A DNA stretch of 64,000 nucleotides from the NCBI GenBank assembly GCA_022414725.1, contig CM039463.1, forward strand, positions 24,613,707 through 24,677,706, given 5' to 3'. The translations under genes were made by a program, and so were the position numbers. The notes beneath the pieces were generated by a model. The model was not told the DNA's origin and made no database searches. It was given only the letters and a program-made list of their open reading frames with translations. The stretch comes from Microglena sp. YARC. Lineage: Eukaryota; Chlorophyta; Chlorophyceae; Chlamydomonadales; Chlamydomonadaceae. Shown piece by piece: positions 52,301-61,100 of this stretch (position 1 is the stretch's first letter; each line of letters begins with the position of its first letter).

Positions 52301-55300
52301 CTGAAAAGACAGAAAGACCAGGGCCTCAGGGGTGCACGTCATGTGTGTGTGTGCGCCTTGTTTGAGCGTGTGTGTTGTGTGTAGCCCCAAGCCACCTTCT
52401 CTTTGACTTGGGCTCGTCGTCCTGAAATGGTATACAAACCAGGGCCTCAGGGGTGCAAGTCATGTGTGTGTGTATGTGTGCCTTGTTCGAGAGTGTGTGT
52501 GTGTATGTGTGCCTTGTTCGAGCGTGTGTGTGTGTATGTGTGCCTTGTCCGAGAGTGTGTGTGTGTATGTGTGCCTTGTTCGAGAGTGTGTGTGTGTGTA
52601 TGTGTGCCTTGTTCGAGCGTGTGTGTGTGTGAGAGCCTTGTCCGAGCGGGTGTGTGTGTTGTATGTAGCCCCACGCCATGTTTTATTTGACTTGTGTTCA
52701 GCATCCTGAAATGATAGAAAAACCAGGGCCTCAGGGGGTGCACGTCGTGCGTGTGTGTGTGTGTGTGTGTGTGCCTTGTTCAAGCGTGTGTGTGTGTGTT
52801 GTCTGCAGCCCCACGCCACCACCACACTACCTCCACTACCACACCACCACCACACTACCTCTACCACACCGCCACCACACTACCTCCACTACCACCACAC
52901 CACCATCACCCTACTACCACCACCACCCAACTCACCTCTTCCTGGTGTCTGTCACTTCCCCATTGCCACCACCATCAAATCACCACTACCACACTACCAT
53001 CACCACCACACAACCTCCACTAACACCACACTACTACCACCGCCACCCAACTCACCTCTTCCTGGTGTCTGTCACTTCCCCTTTTAGCGCTGCGCTCCGA
53101 TCCCTTGGAGTGGTCAGAGCGTTCTTTCTTCTTACCCACTCATGCTTCCCCCGCCTCAACTACCACACTATCACCACCACCACACCACCACCACCATACT
53201 ACCACCACCGCCACCCAACTCACCTATTTCTGGTGTCTGTCACTTCCCCATTGCCACCACCATCACATCACCACTACCACACTACCATCACCACCACACA
53301 ACCTCCACTACCACCACACTACTACCACCGCCACCCAACTCACCTTTTCCTGGTGTCTGTCTTTTTTAGCGCTGCGGTCCGATCCCTTGGAGTGGTCAGA
53401 GCGTTCTTTCTTTTTACCCTCCCATGCTTCCCCCGCCTCAACTACCACACTATCACCACCACCACACCTCCACTACCACACCACCACCATAGCACCATCA
53501 CACCACCACCACCCAACTCACCTCTTCCTGGTGTCTGTCACTTCCCCTTTTAGCGCTGCGCTCCGATCCCTTGGAGTGGTCAGAGCGTTGTTTCTTCTTA
53601 CCCTCCCATGCCTCCCCCAACTCCTTACAACGCACTTCGATTACCTCGTCGTTCACTGCTAATCGCACGGTACAGCGCTCTGCAAAGAAAGGAGAAGTAA
53701 AAGTACTGATAACGCCTGGTGGGGCGTGGTATTAAGGGAACCCCGTCTTACGGCCGTAGGGAATGGGCTGCTACTTTACCAGGACAAAGCTAGGGTAAAT
53801 AAATAATAATAAATGGTAATCGCACGGTACAGCGCTCTGCAAAGAAAGGAGAAGTAAAAGTAATAATAACGCCTGGTGGGGCGTGGTGTTAAGAGAGCCC
53901 CGTCTTACGGCGGTAGGGAATGGGCTGCTACTTTACCAGGACAAAGCTAGGTAAATAAATAATAATAAATGCTAATCGCACGGTACAGCGCTCTGCAAGG
54001 AAAGGAGAAATCCAACATATGATTGGTACGTCTCGGGTACGCCTTATTACGATTAGGAGGGGCTAAACAGAACAAACATGGCTGAAATACAGAATTATAA
54101 ATGGTACACCTTATTGCGCCTTTTAAGGAGGGGCTGAACAGAAAAAACATGGCTGAAATACAGAATTATAAATGGTACGCCTTATTGCGCCTTTTAAGGA
54201 GGGGCTGAACAGAAAAAACAAAGGAAAAAAATTTAATAATGATTAATGGAACACCTTAATATGCCCTATCAGGAGGGGTTAAACAGCAAAGTACAGCTGA
54301 AATACAGAATATTAAATGGTACGCCTCGGGTACACCTTATTACGCCTTATCAGGAGGGGTAAACAGAAAAAGCACCGCTTGAATAAATCATCACCATCAT
54401 CATCATCATCATCATAATAATAATAATAGATGGTACGCCTTATCAGGAGGAGCTAAACAGAAAAGCACGGCTGAAATAAATAATAATAAACTGTAGATGG
54501 TACGCCTTATCAAAAGGGGCTTAACAGGTGTGTATGGTGTGTGTGTGTGTGTGGAGGGGGGGGGTATGAGTGGGTGTGGGTGTGGGTAGGGGTGTAGGCG
54601 TAGGGGTGGGTGTGGGTGTAGGGGTGGTGGGTGCGGGTAGGGGTGTGGGTTTTGGGGGTGGGGGGGGGGGGGTATGAGTGATATCTCACCTGACCTGTCC
54701 TCTTCCCTGGGAAGTAGGCCAACCGTTGTCGCAATACAACACAGATGTACAGTATAAGGTACAGTGTAGTGCAATGAGCTCACCTGACCTGTCCTCCTCC
54801 TTGGGAAGTAGGCCAACCATTGGCCGCAATACAACACAGATGTACAGGATAAGGTACAGTGCAAGTAACAATGAGATCACCTGACCTGTCCTCCTCCTTG
54901 GGAAGTAGGCTAACAACAGTACATTGTGTTGTGGCGTGTAGGTGTGGGTGTGCGAATGTGTGTAGGTGTGTGTGGGGGGGTGGGGTGGGGTGGGGTAAGG
55001 GATATGAGTGATATCTCACCTGACCTGTCCTCTTCCTTGGGAAGCAGGCTAAAAACAGTGCATGCTAGACCCTTGTGTCGCCCGTCGATGATGGCCATCG
55101 CCTTCCTGTTGAGGTCCCGACCCAACCTGATGACAAACAAGGGTTGGGTTGGGTTGGTTGGGTTGGGTTGGGTTGGGTGGTGTGGGTGGTGGTGATTGAT
55201 CGCCTTTCCTGGTTGAGGTCCTGACTCCACCTGATGACAGACGAGGGTTGGGTTGGGTTGTTTGGGTTGGGTGATGGTGGGTTGGGTTGGGTGGTGGTGA

Positions 55301-57203
55301 TTGATCGCCTTTCCAGGTTGAGGCCCCGATTCCACCTGATGACAAACAAGGGTTGGGTTGAGTGGTGGTCGTGGTGATTGATCGCCTTTTCTGGTTAGGA
55401 CCCGACTACACCAGGTGACAAACAAGGGTGGGTTGGGTGGGTTGGGTTGGGTTGGTTGGGGGTTGGGTTGGGTTGGTTGGTTGGGTTGGGGGGCTGGTAC
55501 GGGAGTTAAGGGGTGTTAGCATTTTTTTGATGGAGGTGGTATACACGGATGGCTAGGGGGTGGGTTACGGGTGTTAAGGGTGTGTTAGCACTTTTGAGAG
55601 GGGTGCTATCATTTTTTCTATGTATGTTATGACTTTTGATAGGGGTACTATCACTTTTGTGGGTGTTCACACTTCTGATATGGGAGTTATCACTTTTGAT
55701 AGGGGTGCTATCACTTGTGTGGGTGTTCACACTTCTGATATGAGCCTTATCACTTTTCATTGGGGTGCTATCACTTTTGATATATGTGTTTACACTTCTG
55801 ATATGGGAGTTATCACTTTTGATAGGGGTGCTAATCACTTTTTGCGGGTGTCCACACTTCTGATATGGAGTTTATCACTTTTTCATAGGGGTACTATCCC
55901 TTTTTTACGTGTGTGTGTGTGTTGTGTGTGTTGTGTGTGTGTGTGTGTGGTGTGTGTGTGGGTGGTGGTGGTGGTGGTGGTGGTGGGGGGGGAAGGGGGG
56001 GACCTGAAGACAATCATGAATCAGTTGGAGAGGGTGGGTCCGTACCTCTTCTTCGTCACACAAGCTTCTTCGTTCCAACTCGAAGACCGCGCTGATATCC
56101 TTTTTGTCGGTGTGACATGATGTGATATCACTTTGTATCGGTGTGATATCCCTTTTCTATCAGGTAAGTATCTCTTTTGATGAATGTGTGTGTATTGTGT
56201 ATGGGGGGGGGGGGGGGTGGGTGGGGGGGGGGGGGGGATCAGGTGAAGAGGGTGGTGCGTACCTCTCTTCGATGCACAAGCTTCTCGTCCAACTTGCGAA
56301 TGTGCCGTTGTCGCCCATCCGCATCCGGTGCCAAGACCATGTCTTCTCTTCGAACAGTCTCTTTATCTCCTAAAAGCGTGGAAAGCATCGGCGGGGGGGG
56401 GGGGGGGGGGGGTCGTGTGTGTGATGGTGGTGTTTGGTGGGGCGGGTTCAGCGACATGTAAAAAAATCAAAATAAATAATGAGGAGTTGTTGTTGATTGC
56501 CTTCGCCGCTCATCCGCATCCGGTGCCTAGACCATGCCCTCTCTTCTTACACCCTCCTTATCCCCCAGGAGCATGTGGTGTGCGTGTGTGCATGTGTGTG
56601 TGTGTGTGTGTTTGTGGGCATAAAACCCATTTTCTTGTCTTTGACAAGGGGGGAACCAGGGAAGGGCGCTTCTGATAAAAAAGAGACCAAAAAGGGCGAC
56701 TAAGGAAACAAAGGATTCTGGGGCCCTACGTGGTGTGTGTGTGTGGTGTGTGTGGTGTGTGTGGGGGGGGGAGGGGGAGGAGGAGGTAAACACATTTTTT
56801 TATTTTAACAAGGGGGAACCAGGAAAGGGCGCATCTGATGAAGCTGTGAGCAATTGAGGGAAGAAGAAAGAGGAAGACAAGAACAGCTGAGGAACAGAGA
56901 CTTCAAGGGTGACTAAGAGAACAAAGGATTCTTGGGCCCTATGGTGGTGTGGTGGTGTGTGTGTGATGGGGGGGGGGGGGGAGTGTGAGTTTGTGTGAGT
57001 ATGAGTGTGTGTGTGGGGTGGGGTGGGGTGGGGTGTTGGGGGTGGGGGGAGTGTGTGTGAGGGTGTGGGTATGTGCGCATGTGTGTGGGTGTGTGGGTGG
57101 GGTGTGTGGGGTGGGGGAGGCCTGTCCAGATGTCTAGTAGCTAGAGAATGGCTAGAGATGATTGATTGATCGTAGCAGCCGTAGATAGAGGCAGAGAGGC
57201 AGA

Positions 57204-57280
<77 letters not shown>

Positions 57281-57700
57281 GAGAACAAATACCCAGCCGC
57301 CGTTCTGCTTATCGAGTACAATACTAGGTCCTGGATCCACATTGAAATAGATTTAACAGCTGAAGACCAACAGCTGACGCCATTATTTTTTCTTCGCGTT
57401 CGTCACCCATTTCTTTTCTCTCCCCTTTCCTCACCCATATTCTGATTATTATTCTTTTTATAAGTGTTAAAAACATCTTCGTGTTCCCCACCCATTTTCT
57501 TATTATCATTATCATAACTATTATTATTATTATTATCATTATTATTATGGTATTTTTTATTATTATTAAAAACAATCTTCACGTTCCTCACCCATTTTCT
57601 TAACCTTCTTCTTGTCAGCTTCTGAAGCAATTGCAGCTTGAGGCTGAGCCCCAAGGCCCAAGCGTTCTGGTCGCTTCAGGTACTCAATAGCTTCAACTAC
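49100..57700 (-). CDS. GPKOW/MOS2-type G-patch and KOW-domain protein, C-terminal part
   Basis: Six exons on the minus strand: 57,700-57,592; 56,369-56,263; 55,126-55,020; 53,679-53,522; 51,925-51,665; 49,315-49,100. In order they encode VVEAIEYLKRPERLGLGAQ (the segment that follows the G-patch in this family), a charged linker, KOW 1 (AIIDGRHKGLACTVFSLLP), TVRLAVNDEVIEVR, a K/R/E/S-rich linker, an acidic D run, PPWLHPYLRVRVVDKNVLRG...YLKKGTVIDV, and KOW 2 (LETVIPKADGAAVLVVLGKL), ending in the family signature CEYCGNMDEDD. GPKOW/MOS2/Spp2 proteins bind the DHX16/Prp2 helicase via the G-patch and act in pre-mRNA splicing in the nucleus. The G-patch exons lie beyond the right edge. Phases close at every junction except 56,263/55,126, where a small exon of 3n+2 bp is probably missed. 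Confidence 0.88.
49320..49900. repeat. AATGAATTGTAATGAAC short repeats with an exon-start copy
   Basis: Short repeats of ATGAATTATAATGAAC type (49,335-49,470; 49,640-49,825) flank a copy of the terminal exon's first ~55 bp with its acceptor (plus-strand CTTGGGAGTGACTGTCTCCA and ATTGCTTCACCTGGGTATTG at about 49,589-49,645). Confidence 0.85.
49905..51660 (-). repeat. Large array of exon-end copies, including an exact 532-bp duplication
   Basis: More than a dozen copies of the 3' end and donor of exon 51,925-51,665 (plus-strand CTCACCTGAATCACGTCTCG then TGTCGTCCATAGA). Several extend back through GGACCTGGATGAACAT into the CACAGTTCCC...CAGGTA coding segment. Sequence from about 50,194 is repeated at an offset of 532 bp (50,726) and again starts at 51,258. 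The first two copies are nearly identical, implying recent duplication. Confidence 0.93.
51665..51925 (-). CDS. GPKOW-like exon, acidic run and KOW 2 approach
   Basis: 261 bp, 87 codons, phase 0/0, with acceptor CATTTCAG and donor CAG|GTGAGA. It encodes DDERKSKKKQQERGKDEDSN, nine Asp, WLHPYLRVRVVDKNVLRGKA, YLKKGTVIDVHPGPIADVSM and DDSRDVIQ. Both its start (upstream) and its end (downstream) are copied many times in the flanking introns. Confidence 0.93.
51926..52740 (-). repeat. Array of exon-start (acceptor) copies, about 120-130-bp unit, with TG repeats
   Basis: Five extra copies of the first ~24 bp of exon 51,925-51,665 plus its acceptor (plus-strand TTGACTTGCGCTCGTCATCC then TGTAATGATAGAAAGACCAG), ending near 52,048, 52,168, 52,302, 52,422 and 52,706. 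The spacers contain GCCTTGTTCGAGCGTGTGTG and GTAGCCCCACGCCAC. Confidence 0.93.
52800..53520 (-). repeat. Array of exon-end copies with CCACCA repeats
   Basis: Copies of the 3' part of exon 53,679-53,522 with donor (plus-strand CAACTCACCTCTTCCTGGTG, TGTCACTTCCCC, and in the longer ones TCCGATCCCTTGGAGTGGTC) at about 52,928, 53,048-53,155, 53,216 and 53,336-53,440. They are separated by ACCACCACCACA repeats. Confidence 0.93.
53522..53679 (-). CDS. GPKOW-like exon, basic linker
   Basis: 158 bp (2 nt plus 52 codons), with acceptor CTTTGCAG and donor GAG|GTGAGT. It encodes RCTVRLAVNDEVIEVRCKEL and a K/S/R-rich stretch ending SDRHQEE. Three or more end copies lie at about 52,935-53,430 and two start copies at about 53,818 and 53,974. 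Confidence 0.88.
53680..53985 (-). repeat. 157-bp duplications combining exon start and SINE tail
   Basis: The exon start ATCGCACGGTACAGCGCTCT with acceptor occurs at 53,661 (genuine), 53,818 and 53,974. Between them lie two truncated SINE tails (ACGCCTGGTGGGGCGTGG at about 53,711 and 53,870). A SINE fragment was therefore captured and amplified with the exon edge. Confidence 0.9.
54000..54520. repeat. ~80-bp tandem repeat (GGTACGCCTTATTGCGCC)
   Basis: Six or so units with GGTACGCCTTATTGCGCCTT, AGGAGGGGCTGAACAG and GGCTGAAATACAGAATTATA, irregular in length. A CAT/AAT microsatellite interrupts near 54,390-54,430. Confidence 0.88.
54530..54910 (-). repeat. Exon-end copies of the KOW 1 exon and GGGTGTGGGT repeat
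   Basis: Three copies of the exon 55,126-55,020 end plus donor (plus-strand CTCACCTGACCTGTCCTC and TTGGGAAGTAGGC) at about 54,685, 54,780 and 54,870, after a G/T-rich repeat at 54,530-54,670. Confidence 0.92.
55020..55126 (-). CDS. GPKOW-like exon, KOW 1
   Basis: 107 bp (1 nt, 35 codons, 1 nt), with acceptor TCATCAG and donor TCAG|GTGAGA. It encodes LGRDLNRKAMAIIDGRHKGL and ACTVFSLLPKEEDRS. Start copies are at about 55,200, 55,305 and 55,380; end copies at about 54,683, 54,780 and 54,870. Confidence 0.85.
55130..55500 (-). repeat. Exon-start copies of the KOW 1 exon and GGTTGGGTTG repeat
   Basis: Three copies of the exon's start with acceptor (plus-strand GATCGCCTTTCCTGGTTGAG and CACCTGATGACAAACAAGGG at about 55,199, 55,301 and 55,378), separated by GGTTGGGTTGGTTGGG repeats. 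Confidence 0.92.
55500..55910. repeat. ~58-bp repeat (TATCACTTTTGATAGGGGTG)
   Basis: Units of TATCACTTTTGATAGGGGTG plus TGGGTGTTCACACTTCTGAT. The minus-strand frame of 110 codons reads the repeat. Confidence 0.88.
55911..56262 (-). repeat. TG/G-rich repeat and end copy of the linker exon
   Basis: (GTGT)n and (GGT)n at 55,911-56,000, a diverged copy of the end of exon 56,369-56,263 with donor GAG|GTACGG at about 56,045-56,095, then G runs at 56,203-56,237. Confidence 0.82.
56263..56369 (-). CDS. GPKOW-like exon, linker
   Basis: 107 bp (2 nt plus 35 codons), with acceptor GCTTTTAG and donor GAG|GTACGC. It encodes DKETVRREDMVLAPDADGRQ and ends KLDEKLVHRRE. It joins the previous exon through a split Gly codon. 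A start copy with an in-frame stop is at about 56,505-56,575, and an end copy with donor GAG|GTACGG at about 56,045-56,095. Confidence 0.85.
56370..57591 (-). repeat. Intron with exon-start copy, 2-copy AGGGGGGAACCAGG repeat and GA microsatellite
   Basis: Contains a start copy of the linker exon (about 56,505-56,575, with an in-frame TAG), two diverged copies of a segment with GGGGGAACCAGG and AACAAAGGATTCT (about 56,648-56,745 and 56,810-56,945), G- and TG-rich runs, a ~65-bp GA repeat with one interruption (about 57,205-57,280), and end copies of exon 57,700-57,592. Confidence 0.85.
57592..57700 (-). CDS. GPKOW-like exon, post-G-patch segment
   Basis: 109 bp (36 codons plus 1 nt), with acceptor CACCTTTAG and donor ATGG|GTGAGG. 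It encodes VVEAIEYLKRPERLGLGAQ and ends EADKKKVKKM. Copies of its start lie upstream at about 57,905-57,945, 58,019-58,050 and 58,135-58,155. Copies of its end (plus-strand CACCCATTTTCTT) lie downstream at about 57,405 and 57,487, and perhaps near 56,626. Confidence 0.88.
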
Positions 57701-57714
57701 CTAAAGGTGTTAGC

Positions 57715-58160
57715 TTTTGTTTAGGATGGGTTTGGTTGGGTTGGTTGTTTTGGTTTGTTTGGTTTATTTTGGTTTGTTTGGTTTGGTTTGTTTTGGTTTG
57801 CTTTAGGATGTGTTGGGTTGGGTTGGTTGTTTTGGTTTGTTTGGTTTGGTTAATTTTGGTTTGTTTGTTTTGGTTTGTTTTGGTTTGCTTTAGGATGGGT
57901 TGGGTTGGGTCGCTACAGGTATTCAATAGCCTGAACTACCTGAAGGTGTTTAGTTGGCTGGTTTGGGTTGGGTTTAGGACGGGTTTGGTTTGGTTTGGTT
58001 TAGGATGGGTTGGGTAGCTTAAGGTACTCAATAGCCTCAACTACCTGAAGGTGTTTGGTTGGTTCGTTTTGGTTTAGGATGGGTTGGTTTAGTTTAGGAT
58101 GGTTTGGTTTGGTTTATAATGGGTTGGGCAGCTTTAGGTACTCAATAGCCTCATCCAAGC
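57715..58160 (-). repeat. TTTGGTTTG repeat with exon-start copies
   Basis: GGTTTGGTTTGTTTTGG short repeats separate three copies of the start of exon 57,700-57,592 (plus-strand TACAGGTATTCAATAGCCTG, AAGGTACTCAATAGCCTCAA and TTTAGGTACTCAATAGCCTC). The last copy passes directly into the 68-bp satellite. Confidence 0.9.
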
Positions 58161-61100
58161 CACCCAACGTTTATAACTTGTTTATAGCCTCGGCCTTGCT
58201 TAGGACTTGTTTATATCCTCATCCAAGCCACCCAATGATCAGGACTTGTTTATAGCCTCGGACCATGCCTAGGACGTTTTTATAGCCTCATCCAAGCCGC
58301 CCAATGTGTAGGACTTGTCTCTATCCTCAACCAAGCAACCCAATGATCAGGACATGTTTATAGCCTCGGAACATGCCTAGGACATGTTTATAGCCTCATC
58401 CAAGTCACCCAATGTTTAGACCTTGTTTATAGCCTCGGTCTTGCTTACGGGTTGTTTATATCCCCATCAAAGCCATCTAATGCTTAGGACTTGTCAATAG
58501 CCTAATCCAAGTCACCCAATGTTTAGACCTTGTTTATAGCCTCGGTCTTGCTTACAAGCTGTTTATATCCCCATCAAAGCCATCCAATGTTTAGACCTTG
58601 TTTATAGCCTCGGTCTTGCTTACGAGTTGTTTATATCCCCATCAAAGCCATCCAATGTTTAGACCTTGTTTATAGTCTCGGTCTTGCTTACGAGTTGTTT
58701 ATGTCCCCATCAAAGCCATCCAATATTTAGACCTTGTTTATAGTCTCGGTCTTGCTTACGAGTTGTTTATATCCCCATCAAAGCCATCCAATGTTTAGAC
58801 CTTGTTTATAGTCTCGGTCTTGCTTACGAGTTGTTTATATCCCCATCAAAGCCATCCAATATTTAGACCTTGTTTATAGTCTCGGTCTTGCTTACGAAGA
58901 TGTTTTTGAGTTGTTTATATCCCCATCAAAGCCATCCAATGTTTAGACCTTGTTTATAGTCTCGGTCTTGCTTACGAGTTGTTTATATCCCCATCAAAGC
59001 CATCCAATGTTTAGACCTTGTTTATAGTCTCGGTCTTGCTTACGAGTTGTTTATATCCCCATCAAAGTTTAGATAGTCTCGGTCTTGCTTACGAGTTGTT
59101 TATATCCCCATCAAAGCCATCCAATGTTTTAGACCTTGTTTATATCTTGCTTACGAGTTGTTTATATCCCCATCAAAGCCATCCAATGTTTTCTTGTTTA
59201 TAGTCTCGTCTTGCTTACGAGTTGTTTATATCCCCATCAAAGCCATCCAATGTTTAGACCTTGTTTATAGTCTTCGGTCTTGCTTACGAGTTGTTTATAT
59301 CCCCATCAAAGCCATCCAATGTTTAGACCTTGTTTATAGTAGCCTCGGTCTTGCTTACGAGTTGTTTATATCCCCATCAAAGCCATCCAATGTTTAGACC
59401 TTGTTTATAGTCTCGGTCTTGCTTACGAGTTGTTTATATCCCCATCAAAGCCATCCAATGTTTAGACCTTGTTTATAGTCTCGGTCTTGCTTACGAGTTG
59501 TTTATATCCCCATCAAAAGCCATCCAATGTTTAGACCTTGTTTATAGTCTCGGTCTTGCTTACGAGTTGTTTATATCCCCATCAAAGCCATCCAATGTTT
59601 AGACCTTGTTTATAGCCTCGGTCTTGCTTACGAGTTGTTTATATCCCCATCAAAGCCATCCAATGTTTAGACCTTGTTTATAGCCTCGGTCTTGCTTACG
59701 AGTTGTTTATATCCCCATCAAAGCCATCCAATGTTTAGACCTTGTTTATAGTCTCGGTCTTGCTTACGAGTTGTTTATATCCCCATCAAAGCCATCCAAT
59801 GTTTAGACCTTGTTTATAGCCTGGTCTTGCTTACGAGTTTGTTTATATCCCATCAAAGCCATCCAATGTTTAGACCTTGTTTATAGTCTCGTCTTGCTTA
59901 CGAGTTGTTTATATCCCCATCAAAGCCATCAATGTTAGACCTTGTTTATAGTCTCGGTCTTGCTTACGAGTTGTTTATATCCCCATCAAAGCCATCCAAT
60001 GTTTAGACCTTGTTTATAGTCTCGGTCTTGCTTACGAGTTGTTTATATCCCCATCAAAGCCATCCAATGTTTAGACCTTGTTTATAGTCTCGGTCTTGCT
60101 TACGAGTTGTTTATATCCCCATCAAAGCCATCCAATGTTTAGACCTTGTTTATAGTCTCGGTCTTGCTTACGAGTTGTTTATATCCCCATCAAAGCCATC
60201 AATGTTTAGACCTTGTTTATAGTCTCGGTCTTGCTTACGAGTTGTTTATATCCCCATCAAAGCCATCCAATGTTTAGACCTTGTTTATAGTCTCGGTCTT
60301 GCTTACGAGTTGTTTATATCCCCATCAAAGCCATCCAATGTTTAGACCTTGTTTATAGTCCTTCGGTCTTGCTTACGAGTTGTTTTATATCCCCATCAAA
60401 GCCATCCAATGTTTAGACCTTGGTTTATAGTCTTGCTTACGAGTTGTTTATATCCCCATCAAAGCCATCCAATGTTTAGACCTTTTTATAGCCTCGGTCT
60501 TGCTTACGAGTTTGTTTATATCCCCATCAAAGCCATCCAATGTTTAGACCTTGTTTATAGTCTCGGTCTTGCTTACGAGTTGTTTATATCCCCATCAAAG
60601 CCATCCAATGTTTAGACCTTGTTTATAGTCTCGGTCTTGCTTACGAGTTGTTTATATCCCCATCAAAGCCATCCAATGTTTAGACCTTGTTTATAGTCTC
60701 GTTCTTGCTTACGAGTTGTTTATATCCCCATCAAAGCCATCCAATGTTTAGACCTTGTTATATTCGTCTTGCTTACGAGTTGTTTATATCCCCATCAAAG
60801 CCATCCAATGTTTAGACCTTGTTATAGTCTCGGTTCTTGCTTACGAGTTGTTTATATCCCCATCAAAGCCATCCAATGTTTAGACCTTGTTTATAGTCTC
60901 GTCTTGCTTACGAGTTGTTTATATCCCCATCAAAGCCATCCAATGTTTAGACCTTGTTTATAGTCTTCGGTCTTGCTTACGAGTTGTTTATATCCCCATC
61001 AAAGCCATCCAATGTTTAGACCTTGTTTATAGTCTCGGTCTTGCTTACGAGTTGTTTATATCCCCATCAAAGCCATCCAATGTTTAGACCTTGTTTATAG

